In this document: one piece after another, positions 1 to 6,046 of the stretch
Layout of the letters: every line of letters starts with the position of its first letter
Numbering within the stretch: the first letter of the stretch is position 1
From: Alphaproteobacteria bacterium
GTDB taxonomy: Bacteria; Pseudomonadota; Alphaproteobacteria; Puniceispirillales; UBA1172
Direction of reading: 5' to 3'
Length of the DNA: 8,692 nt
Assembly (NCBI GenBank): GCA_021296375.1
Contig: JAGWAQ010000061.1
Span: 1,697 to 10,388, forward strand
The notes under the pieces: model-generated
What the model saw: only the letters and a program-made list of their open reading frames with translations
The model's database searches: none
What the model was told of the DNA's origin: nothing
Translations under genes and position numbers: made by a program

Positions 1-747
1 TGGTCACGCGACCTGGCGCCACGAAGTGTCGCCCGCCGCCTGTCCGCGGTGCGGTCCTTTATGGCATTTCTGGTTGAGGAAAACCTCCGCCCCGATGACC
101 CGTCGACCCATCTCGATGCCCCGAAAACAGCCGCCAGCTTGCCGAAAAGCCTGTCGGAAGACGACATGTCCCGCTTGCTCAATCACGCCGCTGGCGACGA
201 CAGCGTGACGGGGGTGATGCTGATGTCGATGCTGGAAATGCTGTACGGCACGGGATTGCGAATCAGCGAGCTGGTCAACCTGCCTGTCGGCAGTTTCACC
301 CGCCGCCTTGACCATATTACCGTCATGGGCAAGGGGCAGAAAGAACGGGTGGTGATCTTGACGCAAGCGGCGCAATTGGCGACGGCGGCATGGCTTGAGA
401 AACGCGATGAGCACCCCGGTTACGTGACGTCGTCTTATCTTTACCCCGGGCAGGGTGGTGACGGGAAAAGTGGCGATGCCCCGATGCGGCGTGAGACGGT
501 CTATCAACTGATCCGCACGCTTGGCCGCAACGCCGGCATTGCCCAAGCCATCAGCCCCCATATGCTGCGTCATTCCTTTGCCACCCATATGCTTAATCGC
601 GGGGCGGATTTGAGGTCACTGCAAATGCTGCTTGGCCATGCCGATATTTCAACCACAGAAATTTACACCCAGACCCGTGATGATCGGCTGGCGGGATTGG
701 TCAAGGATGCCCATCCGCTTGCCCGTTTGCCCAAAATTGATGTATAA
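1..747 (+). CDS. xerD: Site-specific tyrosine recombinase XerD, 5' end outside the window
   Basis: Cytoplasmic tyrosine recombinase that acts with XerC at dif, under FtsK control, to resolve chromosome dimers. The frame is open from base 1; the GTG at 49 lies inside the N-terminal SAM-like domain (residues before it read LAPRSVARRLSA, typical Xer sequence), so it is not the start. All six catalytic residues are visible, counting from base 1: R87 (YGTGLRISEL), K111 (GKGQKER), H187 and R190 (HMLRHSFATH), H213 (LLGHADI) and nucleophile Y222. Their spacing matches E. coli XerD except for about 4 extra residues in a Gly-rich loop (GQGGDGKSGDAP) before the HxxR motif. From that alignment roughly 60 N-terminal residues are missing. 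The signature GADLRSLQMLLGHADISTT favours XerD over XerC. accA follows 23 bp downstream on the same strand, so the two are probably co-transcribed. Confidence 0.93.
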   Translation, partial: WSRDLAPRSVARRLSAVRSFMAFLVEENLRPDDPSTHLDAPKTAASLPKSLSEDDMSRLLNHAAGDDSVTGVMLMSMLEMLYGTGLRISELVNLPVGSFTRRLDHITVMGKGQKERVVILTQAAQLATAAWLEKRDEHPGYVTSSYLYPGQGGDGKSGDAPMRRETVYQLIRTLGRNAGIAQAISPHMLRHSFATHMLNRGADLRSLQMLLGHADISTTEIYTQTRDDRLAGLVKDAHPLARLPKIDV

Positions 748-758
748 AGTCATCATTG

Positions 759-764
759 AAAGGA
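759..764 (+). promoter_or_regulatory. Ribosome binding site that fixes the accA start
   Basis: AAAGGA lies 6 nt before the ATG at 771. An upstream in-frame TTG at 756 overlaps this site and would add five residues (MKGSV) not expected in AccA, so ATG 771 is the better start. Confidence 0.7.
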
Positions 765-770
765 TCAGTC

Positions 771-1727
771 ATGCGTCATTTCCTTGATTTTGAAAAACCC
801 ATTTCCGTTCTTGAGGGCAAGATTGAAGAATTGCGCCACATGTCATCGGACATGGACATCAATATTGCCGAAGAAGTGAGCCGTCTGCAGGAACGCATGA
901 CCCGCGAGATCAAATCCACTTACGCCAAGCTTGGCCCATGGGACAAGGTGCAGGTCGCGCGCCATCCTGACCGTCCGAAAACCAAGATGATCATCAACCA
1001 GCTTATTGATGACTTCACCTCCCTTTCCGGCGACAGAAATTTCAAGGAAGATCACGCGATTATCGGTGGCCTTGGGCGGTTCCGCGGCCAATCCGTGGTG
1101 GTGATGGGGACGGAAAAAGGCTCCAGCACCGATGAGCGGATCAAGCGCAATTTCGGCATGGCCCGTCCCGAAGGCTACCGCAAGGCCCGCCGCCTGATGG
1201 AACTGGCGGAAAATTTTGGCCTGCCTGTCCTGACTTTTGTGGATACCGCTGGCGCCTACCCTGGCCGCGGGGCGGAAGAACGCGGGCAAGCCGAAGCCAT
1301 TGCCCGTTCGATTGAAACCTGCCTTAACCTGACCAGCCCTATTGTTTCAGCGGTGGTGGGGGAAGGCGGCTCTGGCGGGGCGATTGCGCTGGCCACGGGC
1401 AACCGCGTCGTGATGTATGAACACGCCGTGTATTCGGTGATTTCCCCTGAAGGCTGCGCCTCCATCCTGTGGCGCAGTTCTGACCATGCCCGTGACGCCG
1501 CCGAAGCCTTGCGCCTGACGGCTCAGGACATGGCAACCCTCGGGGTTGTTGATGATGTCGTCAAGGAACCCCTCGGGGCGGCGCATCGTGACCCTCAAAA
1601 AGCGATTGCCGACCTTGGCGATTCGATTGAAAAGCAACTGGCTGATCTGGCGCCATTGTCCGGCGACGGGCTGGTTAAGGATCGCCACGCGAAATACATT
1701 GCCCTGGGCGAAAAAGGCCTCGCTTAA
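771..1727 (+). CDS. accA: Acetyl-CoA carboxylase carboxyltransferase subunit alpha
   Basis: Alpha subunit of the carboxyltransferase half of acetyl-CoA carboxylase. With AccD it transfers the carboxyl group from biotinylated AccB to acetyl-CoA, giving malonyl-CoA for fatty acid synthesis. The product is 318 residues, close to the 319 of E. coli AccA. It opens with the family N-terminus FLDFEKPI and a helical segment (about 10-55), followed by the crotonase-like carboxyltransferase domain. Hallmarks are GDR(N) near 87-90, the run ending in FVDTAGAYPGRGAEERGQAE (156-175), the oxyanion-type glycine stretch GEGGSGGAIAL (197-207) and SPEGCASILWR (225-235). The chosen ATG has a good AAAGGA site; the TTG at 756 is rejected. 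The gene follows xerD by 23 bp with no terminator between them. Its TAA overlaps the stop codon of the convergent amidase gene. Nothing is missing or unusual in the protein. Confidence 0.97.
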   Translation: MRHFLDFEKPISVLEGKIEELRHMSSDMDINIAEEVSRLQERMTREIKSTYAKLGPWDKVQVARHPDRPKTKMIINQLIDDFTSLSGDRNFKEDHAIIGGLGRFRGQSVVVMGTEKGSSTDERIKRNFGMARPEGYRKARRLMELAENFGLPVLTFVDTAGAYPGRGAEERGQAEAIARSIETCLNLTSPIVSAVVGEGGSGGAIALATGNRVVMYEHAVYSVISPEGCASILWRSSDHARDAAEALRLTAQDMATLGVVDDVVKEPLGAAHRDPQKAIADLGDSIEKQLADLAPLSGDGLVKDRHAKYIALGEKGLA

Positions 1728-2578
1728 CCTGACATTTTTTCAAGCGTAAATGCCCTTGCGGTGGTGATCGCCGGGATGGATTGACGCGCCCGCTCAACAG
1801 CGCCGGTATCGATCCTGGCCATGGTCACCCCCGGGGCATCACCGCCATCGGCCAGCACCTCCCCCCAGGGGTTGATGATCAGGCTATGGCCATAGGTCTG
1901 GCGCGCCGTGGCGCCTGGCCCTGCATCATGGGTGCCGGTTTGCGCGGCGGCGATGACAAAACTGCCGGTTTCTATGGCCCGGGCGCGCAGAAGGCTGTGC
2001 CAATGGGCTTCCCCCGACGCTTTCGTGAAGGCCGAGGGCACCAGCATGACCTCCGCCCCCGCCTGACCAAGCGCCTGATAGAGATGGGGGAACCGCAGGT
2101 CATAACAAATGGTCATGCCAATAACGCCAAGGGCGGTGGTCGCCAGCACCGCTTTATCGCCCGGGGCATAAAGGGCGCTTTCGTCATAACGGCGGCCATC
2201 CCCGACATCAGCATCAAACATATGAAGTTTGTCATAGCGTCCGGCGATCTGCCCTTCGGGGGTGATCAGCAGGGACCGGTTGGCCAGCTTGCCGCGGGTT
2301 GACGGCTCGTCATGACGCAGGATGATGGACCCCGCCGACAAATAACAGGACGCCTCACGGGCGAGGGATTTCAGCTCTTCCAGGCTTTGGCTTTCGGCTT
2401 CGTGATCAGCGCCGTCAAGCAGGCGGGCTTTATCGGGGTCCATGCGTGTTGCGCATTCCGGCAGACAAATCAGGTCAGCGCCAGCGGCCTGTTTGATCAA
2501 GTCGCGGATGATCGCCATGGTCTCATCTTCATGGGCGGTGGCGGTATACTGCAGATTGGCGACGGTAAATATCGTCAT
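1724..2578 (-). CDS. Carbon-nitrogen hydrolase, nitrilase superfamily (Nit1/Nit2-type amidase)
   Basis: Cytoplasmic amidase of 284 residues. The Glu-Lys-Cys triad is intact: E41 in LICLPECATRM, K117 in GRYDKLHMFDADV and C158 in GMTICYDLRFPHLY. The motif ARQTYGHSLIINPWGEVLAD (225-244) and the DKLHMFD context are typical of the Nit branch that includes deaminated glutathione amidase and omega-amidase, so metabolite repair is the likely role; the exact substrate cannot be read from sequence. The ATG at 2578 has a strong AAGAAGG site 6 nt upstream. comF ends only 18 bp before this start on the same strand, so translation probably follows comF on one mRNA. In many alphaproteobacteria I recall a glutaredoxin gene (grxC) between comF and this amidase; it is absent here. 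The stop codon shares TTAA with the accA stop. Confidence 0.9.
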   Translation of the reverse strand: MTIFTVANLQYTATAHEDETMAIIRDLIKQAAGADLICLPECATRMDPDKARLLDGADHEAESQSLEELKSLAREASCYLSAGSIILRHDEPSTRGKLANRSLLITPEGQIAGRYDKLHMFDADVGDGRRYDESALYAPGDKAVLATTALGVIGMTICYDLRFPHLYQALGQAGAEVMLVPSAFTKASGEAHWHSLLRARAIETGSFVIAAAQTGTHDAGPGATARQTYGHSLIINPWGEVLADGGDAPGVTMARIDTGAVERARQSIPAITTARAFTLEKMSG

Positions 2579-2596
2579 GACAAACCTTCTTTTTGG

Positions 2597-3331
2597 TCAG
2601 CATACACGCGCCGCCGTGCTGACCGAAACAGTTTTCGCCCCTGCCCGTTTCAAGGCCCGTGCCGCGGAAGACAGGCTGGCGCCGGTGGTCAGGACATCAT
2701 CAATCACCAGCACATGGGCATCTTTCACAAGGGGCGTCAGGTGAGGCGGAACCAGAAAGGCGCCGCGCATCGAGGAGATTCGTTGCTGGCGGGTCTTGTG
2801 GCCTTGCGGCGGGGTTTTCTTGACCCGCAGCAGCAATTCAGGCGCGTATTTCGGCATCAGTTCCGGCGCGGCGCGCAACAGATGACGGCACAGCTCCGCC
2901 GATTGATTGTAGCGGCGGGAGAAGAATCGCCTGGGGTGGAGCGGCAACGGCACGAGGTAATCCGCGGCCATCATCATGGGCAGGGTGTTGGGCAGCATCA
3001 TCGCCGCCAGCACCGGCGCGATATCCTGCCGGTCGCTGTGCTTCAGCCCCAACACCAGTTGCCGTGACGACTCCCCATACACAAGGGCGCAACAAGCGGC
3101 GTCGAAATCCGGCGGCTGGCGCAGGCAATTGCCGCAACGATCAAGCAGGGGTTGATAAGGAAACGGCGTGCCGCATTGCCGGCAGGCGTTGCCAGAAATC
3201 AAGGTCAGGCTTGGCCAGCACGCGGTGCAGACCCCGCTTGCCGTGACTTCGCTTGCGCAAATCGGGCATAGCTGAGGGAAAATAAACCGCCCCACGGTGG
3301 CGGCAATCTGGGTGATGAGCTCGGCTCCCAT
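2597..3331 (-). CDS. comF: ComF family protein (double zinc ribbon plus phosphoribosyltransferase-like domain)
   Basis: A 244-residue ComF/GntX-family protein. The N-terminus holds eight cysteines in zinc-ribbon spacing: C22, C25, C35, C38, then C50, C53, C66, C69. A type I phosphoribosyltransferase-like domain follows, with the family signature VPLPLHPRRFFSRRYNQSAEL (127-147) and the PRPP-binding loop VLVIDDVLTTGASL (207-220, acidic pair D211-D212). ComF is needed for DNA uptake in competent bacteria, but the family is widespread in species without known competence and its biochemical role is not settled; no other competence gene is present here. An in-frame TAG two codons upstream makes ATG 3331 the earliest start, although the nearest purine run (AGGG) is only about one base from it, so translation may be weak. 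It is the first gene of a probable two-gene operon with the amidase. Confidence 0.92.
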   Translation of the reverse strand: MGAELITQIAATVGRFIFPQLCPICASEVTASGVCTACWPSLTLISGNACRQCGTPFPYQPLLDRCGNCLRQPPDFDAACCALVYGESSRQLVLGLKHSDRQDIAPVLAAMMLPNTLPMMMAADYLVPLPLHPRRFFSRRYNQSAELCRHLLRAAPELMPKYAPELLLRVKKTPPQGHKTRQQRISSMRGAFLVPPHLTPLVKDAHVLVIDDVLTTGASLSSAARALKRAGAKTVSVSTAARVC

Positions 3332-3408
3332 TCCCTATTGTGCCATGGGGGTGGTAAAATATCTGTTAATCGTCTTGCCTTTTATGACGTTTTCGCCATG
3401 TTGAAGCC
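3332..3408. other. Divergent intergenic region between comF and the methyltransferase gene
   Basis: These 77 bp must hold the 5' ends of both divergent transcripts. The middle (about 3355-3395) is AT-richer than the surroundings, as promoter DNA often is, but I found no -35/-10 pair with acceptable spacing on either strand and no clear dyad. Both flanking genes have weak ribosome binding sites. Confidence 0.4.
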
Positions 3409-4341
3409 ATGACTGACCAGCCTGAACGTCCAGCATTGATCGATCCCGCCGCCCTGCGCCGACAGCGTGACCGCGCCAGCGCGGGGTTTGACCAAGTGAA
3501 TTACCTGAAAACAGCGGTCGCTGATCGCATCATGGATCGCATTGACACCATCCGCCGTGACTTGCCGCGGGTGCTTGAGGTGGGGTGCCATACCGGTGAG
3601 CTTACCGAAATGCTGATGGATTGCGATAAAATCACCACCGTCAATGCGTTTGATCCATCGCCGCAAATGGTCGCCCGCACGGAAGCCCGTTTTCAGGGGC
3701 GTGGCGGCGTTGACGTCGCGGTGGCGGGGTTTGATGACGTGCCGTTTGACGGCGAGATGTTTGATGCCGTGATTTCAGCCTATGCCTTGCATTGGGCAAA
3801 TGATCTGCCGGGCAGCCTGATCCAGCTTCGGCAACGGCTGAAGCCTGATGGTGTTCTGCTGGTGGCGCTGGCAGGGGGCGAGACCCTGAACCATCTGCGC
3901 AATTGCCTGGCTGTTGCGGAAAGCGACATCATGGGGGGGATGTCGCCACGGGTTCTGCCGATGGGGGATATTCGTGACATGGGGGGGCTGATCGGCCGCG
4001 CCGGGCTGACAATGCCGGTGGCCGACAGCGACACCATCACCGTCACCTATCCCGACCTTCTGACCGTGCTGATGGAATTGCGCGCCATGGGGGAAGGCAA
4101 TGCCATGACCGACCGGTTGAAATCCATGACCCCGAGGTCGGTATTTTTACGCGCCGCGGAGCTTTACCGGGATCAATATGGCACGCCGGATGGCCGCATC
4201 GCCGTGTCGTTTGAAATCATCACCTTAACAGGATGGGCGCCCGACGCCAGCCAACCGCAACCGCTTAAGCCGGGTTCAGCCAAGGTGCGGCTGGCAGATG
4301 CCCTCGGGGTCAGCGAAACCGACCCTGAAGCGTCATCGTGA
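3409..4341 (+). CDS. SAM-dependent methyltransferase-fold protein, NDUFAF5/BioC-like
   Basis: A 310-residue class I methyltransferase-fold protein. SAM-binding motif I is VLEVGCHTGEL (55-65), a probable acidic residue of motif II is D82 (FDPSPQM), and the post-motif region reads FDAVISAYALHWANDLPG (118-135). The C-terminal half carries features of the alphaproteobacterial/mitochondrial NDUFAF5 group: GGETLNHLR (156-164), MSPRVLPMGDIRDMGGLI (178-195), an LRAMGEGNA segment (224-232) and a tail with LTGWAPDASQPQPLKPGS (273-290). Human NDUFAF5 hydroxylates an arginine of complex I subunit NDUFS7 during assembly; a matching action on bacterial NuoB is my inference. BioC (malonyl-ACP methyltransferase) is a more distant alternative, and no biotin genes are nearby. 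An in-frame TGA at 3385 leaves ATG 3409 as the only sensible start, with a weak Shine-Dalgarno (TTGAAG). It converges with mutT across 19 bp. Confidence 0.85.
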   Translation: MTDQPERPALIDPAALRRQRDRASAGFDQVNYLKTAVADRIMDRIDTIRRDLPRVLEVGCHTGELTEMLMDCDKITTVNAFDPSPQMVARTEARFQGRGGVDVAVAGFDDVPFDGEMFDAVISAYALHWANDLPGSLIQLRQRLKPDGVLLVALAGGETLNHLRNCLAVAESDIMGGMSPRVLPMGDIRDMGGLIGRAGLTMPVADSDTITVTYPDLLTVLMELRAMGEGNAMTDRLKSMTPRSVFLRAAELYRDQYGTPDGRIAVSFEIITLTGWAPDASQPQPLKPGSAKVRLADALGVSETDPEASS

Positions 4342-4360
4342 ATTTCGCCTGCGCACAGCT

Positions 4361-4783
4361 TTACAGCAAATCCTGCAGCATGGCGACGAGCGGTTTGTCG
4401 GCCGGCGGCATGTCATAATCCCCCAGCCGGGGGGGCCGCACCCAGACCACGGGATTGTTTTCCTGTGGCGTCGGTGTGCCTTGCCAGCGGCGGCAGACAT
4501 AAAGTAGCAGCAGCAAGTGAAACCCGTCATAGTCGTGGCTGGTGAAGGTCAGGGGCGCCAGGCAACTTTCCTTGGTGTCGACGTTCAGCTCTTCCTGAAG
4601 TTCCCTGATTAAGGCCGCTTCCGGCGTTTCGCCGGGTTCGACCTTGCCGCCGGGGAATTCCCACAGCCCGGCCATGGCCTTGCCTTCAGGGCGCTGGCTC
4701 AGCAGCACCCGCCCGTCGACGTCAATCAACGCGACGGCCGAAACCAGCACGGTTTTTTTCACATCAGCTGCGGTAGTCGGCAT
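4361..4783 (-). CDS. mutT: MutT-type Nudix hydrolase (8-oxo-dGTP diphosphatase)
   Basis: Small cytoplasmic Nudix hydrolase that probably removes 8-oxo-dGTP from the nucleotide pool and so prevents A:T to C:G errors. Taking ATG 4783 gives 140 residues. The Nudix box is at 46-68 (GKVEPGETPEAALIRELQEELNV), with metal-binding E61, E64 and E65 in place and Asn at the position usually held by Gly. The stretch LSQRPEGKAMAGLWEFPGGK upstream is typical of MutT. Start choice is uncertain. ATG 4801 has only a distant GGAG, ATG 4783 has a weak GAG 5 nt upstream, and GTG 4762 gives MKKTVLVSAVALID, which fits family N-termini best. The first two overlap the argJ 3' end; the third begins one base after the argJ stop. 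In every case the gene is tightly coupled to argJ, the middle gene of the PPIase-argJ-mutT operon. It may instead act on another oxidised nucleotide. Confidence 0.9.
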   Translation of the reverse strand: MPTTAADVKKTVLVSAVALIDVDGRVLLSQRPEGKAMAGLWEFPGGKVEPGETPEAALIRELQEELNVDTKESCLAPLTFTSHDYDGFHLLLLLYVCRRWQGTPTPQENNPVVWVRPPRLGDYDMPPADKPLVAMLQDLL

Positions 4784-5978
4784 TGATCTCAATATACCCA
4801 TGGGTCAAATCGCAACTCCAGACCCGCGCCCGGCCAGTGCCCAGCCCGAGATCAACATCAATATTGATCTCCTGGCCTTTCATATGGGCGGCGACGGGGG
4901 CTTCGTCATAATCAGCGATACGCTGGCCATCAGCGGCGATCAGCACCCCGCCGATTGAGATTTTCAACCGGTCGCGATCAGCCGCCTCGCCGGATTTGCC
5001 GACCGCCATGACCACCCGTCCCCAATTGGCGTCTTCGCCAGCGATGGCGGTTTTAACCAGTGGCGAATTGCCAATGGCAAGACCGATGCGCCTTGCGGCG
5101 GCGTCATCTTCCGCGCCGGTGACGGTGATGGTGATGAATTTGCTCGCGCCCTCGCCGTCGCGGACAATCAATTGCGCCAGGTCTTCCATGATGGCCAGCA
5201 GCGCCGATTGAAAGGCGATCAGGTCATCACCTGCGAGAAGTGATCCGGTGCGGCCTGTTGCCATTACCACCACGGTGTCGCTGGTGGAGGTATCGCCATC
5301 AACGGTGATGGCGTTAAAGCTCTGGTCGGTGACGGCGCTTGTCATGGCGGCAAGATCACCGGCGCTGATCACCGCGTCGGTGCCGATAAAGGCCAGCATC
5401 GTCGCCATATCCGGCGCGATCATCCCTGACCCTTTGGCGATCCCCGTGATGGTGATCAGCTCGCCCGCCAGTTCAATCTGGGTTGAGGCGGCTTTGGCGA
5501 AAGTATCGGTGGTCATGATGGCTTTTGCGGCATCACCCCAGGCGTTGCCGTCAAGACGCGTCATCATCGCTGGCAGATGGGATAGGATAAGGCCTTCGTC
5601 CATCGGCTCACCGATCACGCCAGTTGAGGCGAGCAGGATTTGATCCGCCGCCACATCGAGGGTTGAGGCCATGGTCTCGGCGCAAGCGGCGACGCTATCT
5701 GCCCCAATCTGCCCGGTGAAGGCATTGGCGTTGCCGGCATTGACCAGCACGCCGCGAGCCATGCCCCCGGCCAGCACTGATTTGCACCAATCGACGGCGG
5801 CGGAACATGTTTTTGACCGCGTCACCGCCCCCGCCACGGTGGCGATATCATCGGCAACCATCAGCATGACGTCATCACGCCCCTGGTATTTCAGCCCGCT
5901 TTCCGCGGTCGCCAGCCTAAGACCGGGCACAGGGTGGAGCATCGGGGATGCGGTTGGGGCAAGCGGTGACGTTTTCAT
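4764..5978 (-). CDS. argJ: Bifunctional ornithine acetyltransferase / N-acetylglutamate synthase
   Basis: ArgJ moves the acetyl group from N-acetylornithine to glutamate, closing the cyclic route of arginine synthesis; bifunctional forms can also acetylate glutamate from acetyl-CoA. The 404-residue product is full length. The autocleavage motif KGSGMIAPDMATMLAF (182-197) predicts a cut between A192 and T193, making alpha and beta chains with T193 as nucleophile. The oxyanion-hole segment STGVIGEPMDEG (118-129) and the C-terminus GYIEINADYRS are also typical. Whether this enzyme is mono- or bifunctional cannot be told from sequence. ATG 5978 has AAAGGA 4 nt upstream. The start lies inside a 14-bp tandem repeat and overlaps the stop of a 5-codon mini-ORF (5992-5975). 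It follows the PPIase gene by 68 bp, and its 3' end overlaps or abuts mutT. Confidence 0.96.
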   Translation of the reverse strand: MKTSPLAPTASPMLHPVPGLRLATAESGLKYQGRDDVMLMVADDIATVAGAVTRSKTCSAAVDWCKSVLAGGMARGVLVNAGNANAFTGQIGADSVAACAETMASTLDVAADQILLASTGVIGEPMDEGLILSHLPAMMTRLDGNAWGDAAKAIMTTDTFAKAASTQIELAGELITITGIAKGSGMIAPDMATMLAFIGTDAVISAGDLAAMTSAVTDQSFNAITVDGDTSTSDTVVVMATGRTGSLLAGDDLIAFQSALLAIMEDLAQLIVRDGEGASKFITITVTGAEDDAAARRIGLAIGNSPLVKTAIAGEDANWGRVVMAVGKSGEAADRDRLKISIGGVLIAADGQRIADYDEAPVAAHMKGQEINIDVDLGLGTGRARVWSCDLTHGYIEINADYRS

Positions 5979-6022
5979 GGCGTCCTTTTCATGACCTCTT
6001 TTTTAAGGCCTCTTTTTTATGG
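5967..6022 (-). repeat. Four 14-bp imperfect tandem repeats over the argJ translation start
   Basis: On the minus strand the units are, in order, CCATAAAAAAGAGG (6022-6009), CCTTAAAAAAGAGG (6008-5995), TCATGAAAAGGACG (5994-5981) and CCATGAAAACGTCA (5980-5967). Units 1 and 2 match at 13 of 14 positions; units 3 and 4 are more diverged (about 9-10 of 14 against their neighbours). The last unit contains the argJ ATG, and the first three each end in a purine-rich, Shine-Dalgarno-like GAGG or AGGA. The array therefore fills most of the PPIase-argJ gap. Confidence 0.75.
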
Positions 6023-6046
6023 CGTCCTGCTGTTCAGAAATGGGGG

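Noticed and set aside
1..747. XerD gene as a sign of an integron, phage or other mobile element
   Set aside because: The protein has the housekeeping XerD signature, sits beside accA, and there are no att-like repeats, cassettes or transposition genes nearby.
1721..1746. Possible terminator after accA: CGCTT/AAGCG pairing and a run of six T
   Set aside because: The stem is 5 bp with a 16-nt loop, and the T run lies within the loop, not after the stem, so it does not fit an intrinsic terminator.
2312..3067. 251-codon plus-strand open frame opposite comF and the amidase
   Set aside because: Its sequence is rich in Arg, Gln and His without family motifs, typical of an antisense shadow; the minus-strand genes carry intact signatures.
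6005..6019. T-rich tracts between the PPIase gene and argJ as a terminator
   Set aside because: The T runs are on the plus strand, whereas transcription is on the minus strand, where they read as A runs; no GC-rich stem precedes them. They belong to the 14-bp repeat.
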